Origin: VFKI01 sp964647825
Lineage (GTDB): Bacteria > Pseudomonadota > Gammaproteobacteria > DSM-16500
Length of the DNA stretch: 64,000 nt
Assembly: GCA_964647825.1 (NCBI GenBank)
Contig: CAZYJL010000004.1
Span: forward strand, 124,001-188,000
Direction of reading: 5' to 3'
Positions 7,724-16,840 of the stretch are shown here, in pieces. The notes below the pieces were generated by a model. The model did no database searches. It had not been told where the DNA came from and saw only the letters and a program-made list of their open reading frames with translations. The position numbers and the translations under genes were made by a program. How positions within the stretch are numbered: position 1 is the first letter of the stretch; each line of letters opens with the position of its first letter.

Positions 7724-8323
7724 TTATAGCGAATACTTTCCTTTTTTATTAGCATTTTCTTCTACGATACTAGGCGTTATATCAGGTATCTTTTTTTGTG
7801 AAAAAAACAATTGTGCCGTTGCGGCCATTTTTTGCAATATTTTTCCAGTCAATTCCGGTGATTTTTTTTCTACACTCACAGAAAAGCTAGCAGAATGAAA
7901 TAAATTTTCAGACAACATTGCCAAAAAAACTATATCAACAGAAACCATTGATTTTCCAGCAAAACGAGCCAGTTGAAGTAATTGATTTTTTTCTGCAGCC
8001 ATCGACTGTAATTTATGCGCCCACTCCTCTCGTCCAGCAAGCATCGAAACAACAATGAGCATATTAAAGCTTTGACTATCTAAATAAACCGCTTCATAGC
8101 GAGTAAGCTGCTGCAACACAGTGACAATGTTTTCACGCAATAGTGCCGGCTTCTCTATGCCACCGGATAAAAGTGACTGCATCAATGCACCGCACTTTAA
8201 TTGCCATTTTTCCGCGGAATCCATCTCTGGCGAGTACCAAGGTTTCTGCATAAGATTCACGTACAACGCGTCAAAAAGCGCATCGTCACCATCCCTTGCA
8301 AACACTGCTGCAGATGACACCAT
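7724..8323 (-). CDS. Hypothetical protein, possibly alpha-helical
   Basis: No family is recognised. The reading frame opens with ATG at 8344, but an ATG at 8323 has GCGAGGG 8 nt upstream and is chosen (199 residues). The first ATG has only AAGGA 14 nt away. The protein looks helical throughout, with alanine/leucine-rich helices (for example MLIVVSMLAGREEW) and a lysine-rich tail, and has no clear signal peptide. A minus-strand TATAAT at 8370-8375 could be the -10. It follows the protease candidate's promoter side on the same strand but is about 100 nt apart, so an operon is uncertain. Confidence 0.6.
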   Translation of the reverse strand: MVSSAAVFARDGDDALFDALYVNLMQKPWYSPEMDSAEKWQLKCGALMQSLLSGGIEKPALLRENIVTVLQQLTRYEAVYLDSQSFNMLIVVSMLAGREEWAHKLQSMAAEKNQLLQLARFAGKSMVSVDIVFLAMLSENLFHSASFSVSVEKKSPELTGKILQKMAATAQLFFSQKKIPDITPSIVEENANKKGKYSL

Positions 8324-8530
8324 CGCTGCACCCTCGCCTAACATGCGGGATTATCTGATCCTTTGTCATATTATACGCTATCTCTCAGACTGCATTAAAA
8401 AAAACCGACGTAAATAGCCATAACATAAGGAAAATAAAAGACTTTTAGCAACAGCAAGATCACTATATCATTACGTCTTATCTGATCTTGGTTTTATTTA
8501 ACTCGTTGATTTTTAGATGGACCCCAAACT

Positions 8531-9847
8531 ATGCAAAATGCTGACCAAATTCTTCACGCCCGCTGGCTGCTCACCGGCGAGCCTGCCGCTACTGTCTTAG
8601 AAAATCATGCACTGATCATCAAAAATGGCTTGATTACCGCCATCCTACCCTCTAAAGAAGTGGCTACCGCCTACCAAGCACCTATCGAAAATCACTACAC
8701 AACACATGCGCTTTTGCCAGGTTTTATTAATGCACACACGCATTTAGCGATGAATTATTTTCGCGGCCTAGCAGATGATTTACCTTTAATGGATTGGCTA
8801 AACCATCATATCTGGCCTGCAGAAAAAAAATGGGTGAGCCATGAATTTGTGCGTGATGCATCCTTATTTGCCATGGCAGAAATGATTCGGACCGGCACCA
8901 CATGTTTTAATGATATGTATTTTTTCCTACAAGCAACCGCAGAAGCGGCAGATATTGCCGGTTTACGCGCACACATTGGGATGACTGTATTAGAATTCCC
9001 AACTGCTTGGGCTGCTTCTGCCGATGAGTATTTCATTCGTGGTCTCGAATTTTTCAAAGAATATCGCGATCATCCACGCATTCAAACCACGTTTGCGCCA
9101 CACGCACCGTATACTGTCTCTGATGCATCTTTTTTAAAAATAAAAGAAATTGCGAATGAATTTGATTTACGCATTAATTTACATTTACACGAAACACAAC
9201 AGGAAGTTGATCAGTCTATTGAAACACATGGCATGCGTCCCATTGCACGCATGCATAAACTTGGCTTGCTATCTGAAAAATTAATTGCAATTCACATGAC
9301 TGCATTAAATCCTGAAGATATCGAAATTTTAACAGATACACGTCCAGCGATTGTGCACTGCCCAGAATCCAACATGAAACTCGCGAGTGGCGCCTGCCCC
9401 GTTTCACAACTACTAGCAAAGCATTTATGTGTTGCATTAGGCACAGATGGCGCGGCCAGTAATAACGATTTAGATATGTTATCCGAAATGCGCTCGGCTG
9501 CATTATTGGCAAAACTCACCACACGTAACCCTGAAGCACTGTCAGCAGAAACCGCGTTGCAACTGGCAACTTTCAATAGCGCAAAAGCCTTGGGTATTGA
9601 AAAAATAACGGGGTCTTTATGTGTCGGCAAAGCGGCAGATTGCATCACCATACAATTAGATGAAATTGAAACGCTGCCACTTTACCATCCTATTTCACAA
9701 ATTGTTTACGCAGCAGGACGCCATCAAGTCACCGATGTCTGGGTAGCAGGAAAACAATTAATGAAAAATCGTAAGCTGACTACCTTAGATGAAAACGATT
9801 TAATGAACCGTGCAAAAATCTGGCAAGAAAAAATTAAAGTGTCATAA
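8531..9847 (+). CDS. mtaD: 5-methylthioadenosine/S-adenosylhomocysteine deaminase (TRZ/ATZ amidohydrolase)
   Basis: A 438-residue metal-dependent amidohydrolase. Metal-binding motifs are in order: NAHTHLAMNYFRGLADD near residue 65-80, HLHET near 220, HMTAL near 255 and GTDGAASNNDLDM near 305. The family deaminates S-adenosylhomocysteine and 5-methylthioadenosine to inosyl derivatives, or related substrates such as guanine or chlorotriazines. The MTA/SAH class is the best fit to this motif set. The C-terminal beta-strand domain is complete (DVWVAGKQLM). It stands alone; a transposon-like repeat follows at 9905. Exact substrate specificity cannot be settled by eye. Confidence 0.85.
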   Translation: MQNADQILHARWLLTGEPAATVLENHALIIKNGLITAILPSKEVATAYQAPIENHYTTHALLPGFINAHTHLAMNYFRGLADDLPLMDWLNHHIWPAEKKWVSHEFVRDASLFAMAEMIRTGTTCFNDMYFFLQATAEAADIAGLRAHIGMTVLEFPTAWAASADEYFIRGLEFFKEYRDHPRIQTTFAPHAPYTVSDASFLKIKEIANEFDLRINLHLHETQQEVDQSIETHGMRPIARMHKLGLLSEKLIAIHMTALNPEDIEILTDTRPAIVHCPESNMKLASGACPVSQLLAKHLCVALGTDGAASNNDLDMLSEMRSAALLAKLTTRNPEALSAETALQLATFNSAKALGIEKITGSLCVGKAADCITIQLDEIETLPLYHPISQIVYAAGRHQVTDVWVAGKQLMKNRKLTTLDENDLMNRAKIWQEKIKVS

Positions 9848-9904
9848 AATTAAAATGATCTATTCTCAACAGACTTTAAACACACCATAAGAATTTTTAT
9901 AAAC

Positions 9905-10090
9905 GTAACAGATCAGTGGGGGTATTGTTTGACGATTTGACTGACCGCAACAGCCAAACAGCAAGCTGCATTTTACTGATGAAGTACGCTTCATGTCATC
10001 AGAAAGGGCATGGCTTTGATCACTTGCAACAGCTGATGGGCAACTGATATGCAGTCAAGTCGTCAAACAATACCCCCACTGATCTGTTAC
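9905..10090. mobile_element. GTAAC-family MITE-like element, copy A
   Basis: A 186-bp non-coding element with 39-bp terminal inverted repeats starting GTAACAGATCAG. The arms match at 38 of 39 positions, the exception being a G-T pair. The ~108-bp centre is about 90 percent identical to copy B (48903-49089). The flanks are TTATAAAC and TTGTAAAC, an 8-bp target duplication with one change. GTAA ends and 8-bp duplications are features of the IS66 family, so mobilisation by an IS66-like transposase is possible. It lies just upstream of the copper gene and ends 11 nt before its first ATG. Confidence 0.8.
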
Positions 10091-10101
10091 TTGTAAACAG
10101 G

Positions 10102-12369
10102 ATGAAATTGATGAGACACATGAGAATGCTTATTTTATTTTTCTATTTTTTTGCAACAGCTATTTATGCAAAAAATGTGACCGTCGATTTACATCTAAAT
10201 TATAAAACCGTTCATTTTGCTGGTAAATCTGTGCGTGCATTAGCATTGAACGATCAAATTCCAGGCCCGACGCTACACTTCCACGAAGGCGATCATGTCA
10301 CTATTAACGTTTATAATCATATTGCAGATGGCACAGCAATTCACTGGCACGGCATTTTACTGCCTTGGCAAATGGATGGTGTGGCGCATGTCACACAAGC
10401 ACCGATTCCACAAGGCGGTGTTTTTCACTATCATTTTACGCTGCATCAATCAGGCACTTATTGGTATCACGCGCACGCTGATTTACAAGAACAAGAAGGT
10501 GCTTATGGCGCACTGATTATCACACCGCGCGCACCAGAACCTTACAAATATAATAAAGATTTCGTCATTTTTTTATCTGACTGGATTAACACGCCAGCTG
10601 ATCAAGTTTATAAAAATTTAAAAAAAGACGGTGATTATTATTCTCCAAGATTCCCCATCCAACCCTCCCTCGCAAATTATCTGCGTACTTATCAACATGC
10701 TTCAGCATCTGAACGACAACAATTAACTAATGCTTATTCGATGATGCAATCCATGCGCATGAGCCCGTATGATTTTAGTGATGTGGCTTACGATACATTT
10801 TTATTAAATGGCAAAACCCATCATCAACCATGGACAGCACAGGTGCATGTTGGTGACACGGTGCGTTTACGTTTTATTGATGGTGGCGGCAGCACACAAT
10901 TTCATTTGAAAATTCTAGGATCGCGCATGCAAGTGGTGCATGTGCAAGGAAATAATGTCAAACCATTCTGGACAGATCAATTGTATTTAACACCTGGAGA
11001 AACGTGGGATGTCTTAATAAAAATTAAAAAAAATCAACCTACAATTATTTATGCAGAATCCAGTGACAAACTTGGTAAAGTCATTGGGGCGTTGCTAACA
11101 CAACCCAAGCAAGCAATCAACAATCTCACGATTGACCCCTTTCCTATGCCACAACCCGTCATGATGATGCACGATACGTCGATGTCTATGCCCTCTACCA
11201 TGCACTCGATGCACGCACACACCATGTCAAACATGACAATGCCAACCATGCAGATGGCACCATCGAAATATGCAACGCTTGTTTCGCCTTATAAAACAAA
11301 CGATCCGAATAAACCCGTGACAGTCATTCACATGAAACTTTCTGGCTGGATGGGACGTTATGATTGGTTTTTAAATGATAAACCGGAATATGCTGCTAAA
11401 CCCATTTTAATTATTCCTGGCAAACGTTATCGTTTTATTTTCCATAATAATACGATGATGCACCATCCTATGCATTTACATGGTCATTGGTTAATTTTAC
11501 GCAACGGTCATGGTGCATACGATCCAAAATTACATACGATTGACGTTGGACCCAATGAAACGTTAACCGCAGACTTTGATGCCGATGCACAAAGTGGTTT
11601 TTGGTATTTCCATTGTCATAATCTTTTTCATATGAAATCGGGTATGGCAAGACTAGTCAACTATCGCGGCACGCATATTCCCAATACGCTCATGCCAACA
11701 CACATGTCATCGCCTGATCATCCCACTGCTTTTACGGCACATCCTGCCAAATGGTATGCTGCCACCCATTTAGACCTTGGTATCAATCCATTTGATCAAC
11801 TTTATCAAATGACTTTGAATTCATTATTTGGTCCTGATTTTAATAAATTACAATTGCATATCGAAGATGCCACACTTAAAAAAGGCACTGCTGAGAATGC
11901 AGATATTGATATTTTTTATTGGCATTTACTTGATGAATTTTGGGCCATTAAAGGCGGTTTAAATTATTTTGTCCGTCCTGCAGATCAACCCTACTGGCAA
12001 CCTGGCATCGGCATCGAAGGCTTAATGCCTTATTTTATTGAAACCAATATGCGAATTTATCAACGCGCCAATAGCACAAAATTCGATTTAATTTTAGGGC
12101 GCGATACCCAATTATTAAATAATTTATTTTTCAAAACAGAAATCCGCGAGATTGTTGCTACGCATACAGTTTTAAAAGATGAAATAGGCAGCGGCATGAA
12201 TGAATTTGAATTTACGCTCAGACCCTTTTACCGTTTCGCACCCGGCTGGGCAATTTTTGCAGAATATCAATATCAAACTTATCAAGGAAATACCCGCAAG
12301 TTAATCCAGAAAAATGGTGAAGATGCGCAAGAAAATTCAATGACACTTGGATTATCTGTTATATTTTAA
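10102..12369 (+). CDS. copA: CopA-type multicopper oxidase fused to a CopB-like outer-membrane domain
   Basis: A 755-residue protein. Residues 1-23 are a Sec-type signal peptide ending AIYA. Residues ~24-525 form a multicopper oxidase: HWHG (81-84), WYHAH (121-125), HPMHLHGH (~454) and FHCHNLFHM (~503) supply type 1, 2 and 3 copper ligands. A Met/His-rich insert (SMSMPS, SMHAHTMS, ~352-390) resembles the CopA copper-binding loop. From about 545 to the end the sequence resembles CopB, the outer-membrane copper-resistance protein, with beta-strand pattern and a terminal phenylalanine. In Pseudomonas copA and copB are separate genes. The frame is uninterrupted. An alternative ATG at 10111 has AGGA 8 nt upstream and may be the real start. 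Role: periplasmic Cu(I) oxidation and copper tolerance. Confidence 0.85.
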   Translation: MKLMRHMRMLILFFYFFATAIYAKNVTVDLHLNYKTVHFAGKSVRALALNDQIPGPTLHFHEGDHVTINVYNHIADGTAIHWHGILLPWQMDGVAHVTQAPIPQGGVFHYHFTLHQSGTYWYHAHADLQEQEGAYGALIITPRAPEPYKYNKDFVIFLSDWINTPADQVYKNLKKDGDYYSPRFPIQPSLANYLRTYQHASASERQQLTNAYSMMQSMRMSPYDFSDVAYDTFLLNGKTHHQPWTAQVHVGDTVRLRFIDGGGSTQFHLKILGSRMQVVHVQGNNVKPFWTDQLYLTPGETWDVLIKIKKNQPTIIYAESSDKLGKVIGALLTQPKQAINNLTIDPFPMPQPVMMMHDTSMSMPSTMHSMHAHTMSNMTMPTMQMAPSKYATLVSPYKTNDPNKPVTVIHMKLSGWMGRYDWFLNDKPEYAAKPILIIPGKRYRFIFHNNTMMHHPMHLHGHWLILRNGHGAYDPKLHTIDVGPNETLTADFDADAQSGFWYFHCHNLFHMKSGMARLVNYRGTHIPNTLMPTHMSSPDHPTAFTAHPAKWYAATHLDLGINPFDQLYQMTLNSLFGPDFNKLQLHIEDATLKKGTAENADIDIFYWHLLDEFWAIKGGLNYFVRPADQPYWQPGIGIEGLMPYFIETNMRIYQRANSTKFDLILGRDTQLLNNLFFKTEIREIVATHTVLKDEIGSGMNEFEFTLRPFYRFAPGWAIFAEYQYQTYQGNTRKLIQKNGEDAQENSMTLGLSVIF

Positions 12370-12481
12370 TCATCTTTAAAAATAGACATGCAAATCAGCC
12401 TAATGAATCTAGTCTTGAATTTTGTTAGGCTTATTAAATAAAGGAATTAAGTTATCTTTCTGTACCTAAGGAGCTATTCCC

Positions 12482-12742
12482 ATGAAAAAACAAACGAAAT
12501 TTTTACTATTGAATGCTATAAAATTGATCATGTTCACAAGCTTACTTAGCGGCTGCCAACATTACATGTACGGCATGCCGGCAACGGAATATAATTTATT
12601 AACGCCCGATCAACAAAAACAAGCGATTGCAAATTATAATCAACAAATGTCAGATCCACCTGCGAACCCTTCTTTCAACAACGCCATCGGCTTTGGCGGC
12701 TCACTCACAAGTAACGCGCAACGCTTCCGAGCTCAAAGATAA
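12482..12742 (+). CDS. Small lipoprotein, unknown function
   Basis: An 86-residue protein with a lipoprotein signal: basic N-terminus MKKQTK, hydrophobic stretch, lipobox LLSGC. A strong ribosome-binding site AAGGAG is 8 nt before the ATG. The mature 60 residues are rich in Asn, Gln and Pro with no recognised domain. It lies 112 nt after copA on the same strand, so a link to copper handling is possible but unproven. A repeat cluster follows. Confidence 0.65.
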   Translation: MKKQTKFLLLNAIKLIMFTSLLSGCQHYMYGMPATEYNLLTPDQQKQAIANYNQQMSDPPANPSFNNAIGFGGSLTSNAQRFRAQR

Positions 12743-12846
12743 GAAATGATCTCAATCATGTACTGTGAAGATTTGAAAAAGATGAATGTTTCATACTTTG
12801 CGGCGTCGCGAGTGAATAACATACTTATTTCTGCAAAAATACAAGC

Positions 12847-12911
12847 TATCTTATTGATTATATTAATATTTTATTTTTTAATAAAAAATTTTTAATATAA
12901 TCAATAAGATA
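12847..12911. repeat. AT-rich perfect inverted repeat
   Basis: Arms of 20 nt (12847-12866 and 12892-12911) are perfectly complementary: TATCTTATTGATTATATTAA and its inverse. The spacer of 25 nt is itself A/T and partly self-complementary, so a ~30-bp hairpin can form. The right arm overlaps the repeat at 12899-13000. It may be a bidirectional terminator between the lipoprotein and the convergent kinase gene. Confidence 0.7.
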
Positions 12912-13000
12912 CAAAAATACGATTTTATGAATAAAATCAATATACTAGGCTAAAAACAGGCTGTAAGACCATAGCGCCGCCTCGTATAAATTAGTTTTTT
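12899..13000. repeat. AATCAATAAG repeat, copy 1
   Basis: About 100 bp related to 62365-62461. Shared blocks are AATCAATAAGATA, AATAAAATCAATA, CTAAAAACAGGC followed by T/CGTAAGAC or ATGAGAC, and a terminal AAATTAG with a T-run. The rest of the interval 12743-13238 holds the AT-rich inverted repeat and two TGTCAT-family elements; I see no gene in it. Confidence 0.6.
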
Positions 13001-13028
13001 TATGAAAAAAATTTAATCAAAATAAACC

Positions 13029-13131
13029 TGTCATACCGCGCTTTATGCGCGGTATCTACCGTCTTTAAAATCAACCCGAAATGCATTTTTTGTTCGTATT
13101 CTGGATCCCGCGGATAAACCGCGGGATGACA
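13029..13131. repeat. TGTCAT-family palindromic element, copy 2
   Basis: A 103-bp full-length copy: end TGTCAT, hairpin ACCGCGC..GCGCGGT, centre with TACCGTCTTTAAAATCAACC and TGCATTTTTTGTTCG, hairpin CCCGCGG..CCGCGGG, end ATGACA. It is the reverse complement of the copy at 6405-6507. Confidence 0.85.
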
Positions 13132-13144
13132 AGATTATTAACGC

Positions 13145-13226
13145 TGTCATACCGCGCTTTATGCGCGGCATCCAGTCTTTTGATCTACCATTTTCTGGAT
13201 CCCGCGGACGAAGCCGCAGGATGACA
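13145..13226. repeat. TGTCAT-family palindromic element, copy 3 (short centre)
   Basis: An 82-bp copy 14 bp after copy 2 in the same orientation. Both terminal hairpins are kept, but the centre is a different, shorter sequence (CCAGTCTTTTGATCTACC). The same short form occurs at 32297-32375. It ends 13 bp before the stop codon of the kinase gene. Confidence 0.8.
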
Positions 13227-13238
13227 AGATTTTTCTAG

Positions 13239-14795
13239 TTATTTTTTTAGAATAAAAGAATCTTTATCTTTATCTTTATCTTTATCTTTAAGCAACTTAT
13301 CACATAAACCCTGAATCGCTTTCCCAGCACGCGTAGCTTGCGGTTTAAAAAAACACGGCATATTTCGTTTAAAAATATCTGTATGCGTCATTTGCGCTTG
13401 CAGTTTTTCCAAAGCCCCTATATTCCAAGTATCTTTTGCAGATTGCAAAAATTCATCAATTAACTTGATCTTTTTTTTATAAATATGTTTTGTAGAAGAA
13501 ATGAAACAATTTTCAATTTTATTTTGCATTCTATTTTTTTCATCATTCAGCAACTTTTCAATTTCACCCTGCAAAGCAGCGTGATTATTTTTATCCTTTT
13601 CTTCATCTTGCTTAATTATTTTTTTCTCGCCACCAAGGAAATCGAATAGAGTTTTATCAAAAGAAATCTTTTTTCTAATTTTATCAAATTTGTTAATTGC
13701 ATCATCCACTGACATACATCTTTCAACACCCACTGCCGCTTTACAGTCAAATCTTTTGCAAAGGATCTCTTCGCCACCCATTAAGCTAAAAATTGCTCTA
13801 CGTAGATCAGTATTGTCACGAAAATAAACGGTAATATTATTTATAATTTTTTCCATGATTGATTGATCATGGTCAGTAATTCTTATTGCAATCACAGAAG
13901 GATTGAAAATAAAAGCAATTGTGACAGCAAGAGCATACAAGTCTCTGGTTTTGTTAACTTTAAAGAAACCGGCTGCATCAGGCTGTGCTAGAAAATTATA
14001 ATAGCAGAGCGTTCCTTGACAATATTGCTCCCTCTTTACTTTTTCATTTTCTTTTAGCAAAAAAGTAAAATCCACCATATGTGCTTTCTTTAAATTCTCA
14101 TCATAAATTATATTTTCGGGCTTAATATCACCATGCACGAAACCTTTATCATGCAAAACTTTTACTGCGCGCAGCGTTGCTAACGCACAATCCATTTTTT
14201 CGTTTAGGGTCAAGGACTTTGTCATGACATAATCATACATATCCATCCCTTCCATCAGTGGCATAATTAATTCACCACTAGACATTAAACATTCTTTTAT
14301 CTCCTCGGAAGTAGACTCACTACGTTTTCTTTCAATATAAACAGGTGTGGGAGAAGAATAACCTAATTCACGGTATGCATTAACTTCAACAGAGGCTTGC
14401 TCTTTAAATGAAGAGTAAATTTCTTTATTTCGATCATCTTTTAGAGAGAGTTTATTAAGCACTTTAATCGCGACAAAACGTTCCGATTCTATTTCCTGCC
14501 CCAATTTGACAACGCCATGTCGACCCTCGCCTAGCGCTTTTTTACTTTTTTTACCCTGACCAATTTCATAAATATTTTCGCCATCAAAAGTAATACTATG
14601 TTTAATTTCATCTGCGATATCAGGAAACATTTTTTTCAACTGCACTTTTGTAGCACGGCCCTTTGGCAATAAATTATCTTTTTTTCGTTGTAAAATTCTT
14701 TCATTCACACTTTGCGAATTTTTGTTCTTTTTAAAATCTAATCTTAAGTCTAATAAGGTGACTATTTTTTCTTCTTGCCCAATTAAATCTTTCAT
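13239..14795 (-). CDS. Eukaryotic-like Ser/Thr protein kinase, effector candidate
   Basis: A 518-residue protein; GAGG 5 nt before the ATG fixes the start. The kinase domain spans ~85-330: glycine loop GEGRHGVV (89-96), VAIK with Lys111, catalytic loop HGDIKPEN (221-228), metal loop VDFT (241-244, Thr in place of the DFG Gly) and DLYALAVT as the helix-F motif. HGD instead of HRD marks an RD-negative kinase. The APE motif is poorly kept. The C-terminal ~150 residues are lysine-rich and helical, with a Lys-Asp run encoded by five AAAGAT hexamers (13261-13290). No membrane segment or PASTA domain is present, unlike housekeeping bacterial kinases. This soluble form resembles Legionella LegK-type effectors, which is inference. 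Confidence 0.85.
   Translation of the reverse strand: MKDLIGQEEKIVTLLDLRLDFKKNKNSQSVNERILQRKKDNLLPKGRATKVQLKKMFPDIADEIKHSITFDGENIYEIGQGKKSKKALGEGRHGVVKLGQEIESERFVAIKVLNKLSLKDDRNKEIYSSFKEQASVEVNAYRELGYSSPTPVYIERKRSESTSEEIKECLMSSGELIMPLMEGMDMYDYVMTKSLTLNEKMDCALATLRAVKVLHDKGFVHGDIKPENIIYDENLKKAHMVDFTFLLKENEKVKREQYCQGTLCYYNFLAQPDAAGFFKVNKTRDLYALAVTIAFIFNPSVIAIRITDHDQSIMEKIINNITVYFRDNTDLRRAIFSLMGGEEILCKRFDCKAAVGVERCMSVDDAINKFDKIRKKISFDKTLFDFLGGEKKIIKQDEEKDKNNHAALQGEIEKLLNDEKNRMQNKIENCFISSTKHIYKKKIKLIDEFLQSAKDTWNIGALEKLQAQMTHTDIFKRNMPCFFKPQATRAGKAIQGLCDKLLKDKDKDKDKDSFILKK
13261..13290. repeat. Hexanucleotide tandem repeat in kinase gene
   Basis: Five perfect copies of TCTTTA on the plus strand (AAAGAT in the coding strand) encode alternating Lys-Asp near the C-terminus of the kinase. 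The unit is a multiple of three, so copy-number change would alter length without shifting frame. Confidence 0.9.
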
Positions 14796-14905
14796 ACTTT
14801 CCTCACCTAATTTTTTTAAATAGTTAATTAATGATAAAATTTTTATTGTTTCTTAAAAGCCTATCAAAAAAAAATAACAACCCTACTTTCTTTTTTATCC
14901 ACTAA

Positions 14906-16738
14906 CTATCTTCTATTTTTTATATGCATTTGTCTCTCAGCCTGCTCAAATATTTGCTCAATCTCTTTAGGCACTTCGCCTGTTTGCTTCAGTACAGCAT
15001 AAGGCGTTAACCCACGCCGACTTAGTATTGAACAATCTGCCCCTAACTCGATTAATTTACTGATATAATCAAATTTTCTTATTCGGCAAACAAAATGTAA
15101 CAAAGTATCGCCTATCGAATTCTTTGCATGCATATCTGCGCCATAATCAATTAAGAGCTGCAATACTTTGGCACTCGAGTTAATATATTTAACAGCAAGC
15201 CAAAGCGGTGTATACCCATTAGGAAATAGCACATTTGGATTCGCCCCTATCTCTAATAGTGTCTGTAACGCCTCAGTTTCTCCAGCGTAAATGGCTTGCT
15301 GCAACCATTCTTCATATTTATCTGAGTAAAACAGCATATTGTGTGTTTTTAAAGAATTATCGAGTAACACAATCCATTCTTTATAACTTTCTTGTTTTTT
15401 TCGCAAAAATCCATCATAAAGAAGCTCACAATGCATACCTGTAAATAATATTGAAAAAAACATCGGATCTTTATTTGGCATTCGTAGCGTAATAGAAATG
15501 GATTCACTACATTCGCCTATGCTTAAATTAAAATTTACCTGCCTATATTTATCGGAAAAAATTTCGGATAATTCAAATAGCGATTTTGCCTTACATCCAA
15601 AAAATAAATTCATGATAGGCAAGAAATTTTTTGTCGTCGCATTTAATTCATAGTCATTTTTATGATATGACAAGCAATCATGGCCGGATAACATCTTCAT
15701 AAATGCAGAACCCACTTTACGTGAGTTAACATGACGACACGAAAAATTTTGTTCTTCATAAAACTGAATTAACCTAGGGTGTGGTTTTAACGTATTGGGT
15801 AATAGTTTAAAATCAAATAATCGCGTTTCCGCATTATAAAGCAATAGATTAAACAAATTATGGTAGCTTGCTTCCACACAATTTGGGACAGCGGGTTGAT
15901 CTTGATAGGAATACGAAGCCACAGCCACACGCGACAAATCACTGCTCATCCATGCTAATAATTTTTCTTCATAATTAACTAATTCATTTTTTTTTGAATT
16001 TTTAAATGTAAAAGGATATAAATTACATCGTGAAGTTATACTTTCATCTTTATGACGTAATGCAAATAATTCATCTTGCTGTAACACATCACCTAAGTCA
16101 TGCAGTGTTTTTAAAAATAAAATAATATCATCACGCCCAGTCACTTTATGATATAAAAAACATAGCAACACCACTTCAGTTAAACGAATGTGGTTTTTAT
16201 TGGCGCTATTTTCTTTTTTACTTAATAATATCATTTCTATTAATTCATTAATTTTACGATGTGAAATTCTCGATTTTGTTATGTGTTTAAATTTTTCACG
16301 CCACTCATTGACAATTTTTTCACGTATTAGCTCTGATGCAAGCGTTGAATTATCTAAATGAAATAAAATTTTCGCTAGCAAATCTGGGGTGAGTGCTACT
16401 GCCGGCATGGACAAACTGACCGTTTGCCGAATACTAAATTGCTGTCTAAAAAAAAGTGCGCGTACTAATTGATGGGTCGCTAAATCCGGTTCCTTTTCTG
16501 CTCGGTTATATAATTTCTCTAACTCGCCAGTAAACTCAAAAGCTGCACCATGTATTGGCGAAAAATGTAATTCTTTTTCTTTTAATGATTGATATGACCC
16601 TGCTAATTCCGCAACATGCACAATCGATCTTTTTAATACAGTGGGCGTACGATTAAAAAAAACCCCACGAGATGTGAATAGATTTTTTTGTGCTCCCAAA
16701 GAAAAACGCGTTTTAGGGAATTTTATTGCTCGGATCAT
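14906..16738 (-). CDS. Ankyrin-repeat protein with unknown N-terminal domain, effector candidate
   Basis: A 610-residue protein. Residues ~475-590 hold about four ankyrin repeats, for example ALQTLLEIGANPNV, GYTPLWLAVK, VLQLLIDYGADMHAKN, GDTLLHFVC and KLIELGADCS. The N-terminal 470 residues match no family I recognise. The first 43 residues contain nine Arg/Lys and no Asp/Glu, with Ser/Thr between, a composition like mitochondrial presequences. AGG stands 8 nt before the ATG at 16738. It is minus-strand, as is the kinase gene 110 nt downstream, but the gap and AT-rich leader suggest separate promoters. Ankyrin proteins of Legionellales are often secreted into the host; here that is inference. 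Confidence 0.8.
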   Translation of the reverse strand: MIRAIKFPKTRFSLGAQKNLFTSRGVFFNRTPTVLKRSIVHVAELAGSYQSLKEKELHFSPIHGAAFEFTGELEKLYNRAEKEPDLATHQLVRALFFRQQFSIRQTVSLSMPAVALTPDLLAKILFHLDNSTLASELIREKIVNEWREKFKHITKSRISHRKINELIEMILLSKKENSANKNHIRLTEVVLLCFLYHKVTGRDDIILFLKTLHDLGDVLQQDELFALRHKDESITSRCNLYPFTFKNSKKNELVNYEEKLLAWMSSDLSRVAVASYSYQDQPAVPNCVEASYHNLFNLLLYNAETRLFDFKLLPNTLKPHPRLIQFYEEQNFSCRHVNSRKVGSAFMKMLSGHDCLSYHKNDYELNATTKNFLPIMNLFFGCKAKSLFELSEIFSDKYRQVNFNLSIGECSESISITLRMPNKDPMFFSILFTGMHCELLYDGFLRKKQESYKEWIVLLDNSLKTHNMLFYSDKYEEWLQQAIYAGETEALQTLLEIGANPNVLFPNGYTPLWLAVKYINSSAKVLQLLIDYGADMHAKNSIGDTLLHFVCRIRKFDYISKLIELGADCSILSRRGLTPYAVLKQTGEVPKEIEQIFEQAERQMHIKNRR

Positions 16739-16840
16739 TGCATCAACCTATATTTAAATATTCTATTATCAATGCAATGTACATGAATATAACCAATTAA
16801 CGCAACATTGTTGATTTTATAATCAATGTTAGCGATTAAA

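Noticed and set aside
10102..12369. CopA-CopB as two genes with a missed stop
   Set aside because: No internal start with a ribosome-binding site or second signal peptide is seen at the junction.
14796..14905. PmrA box upstream of the Ser/Thr kinase
   Set aside because: TTAA words occur but not with the required N2-TT-N2 spacing.
16800..16840. Hairpin AACATTG..CAATGTT downstream of thrC
   Set aside because: Short stem, mismatched, no T-run; could be chance in AT-rich DNA.
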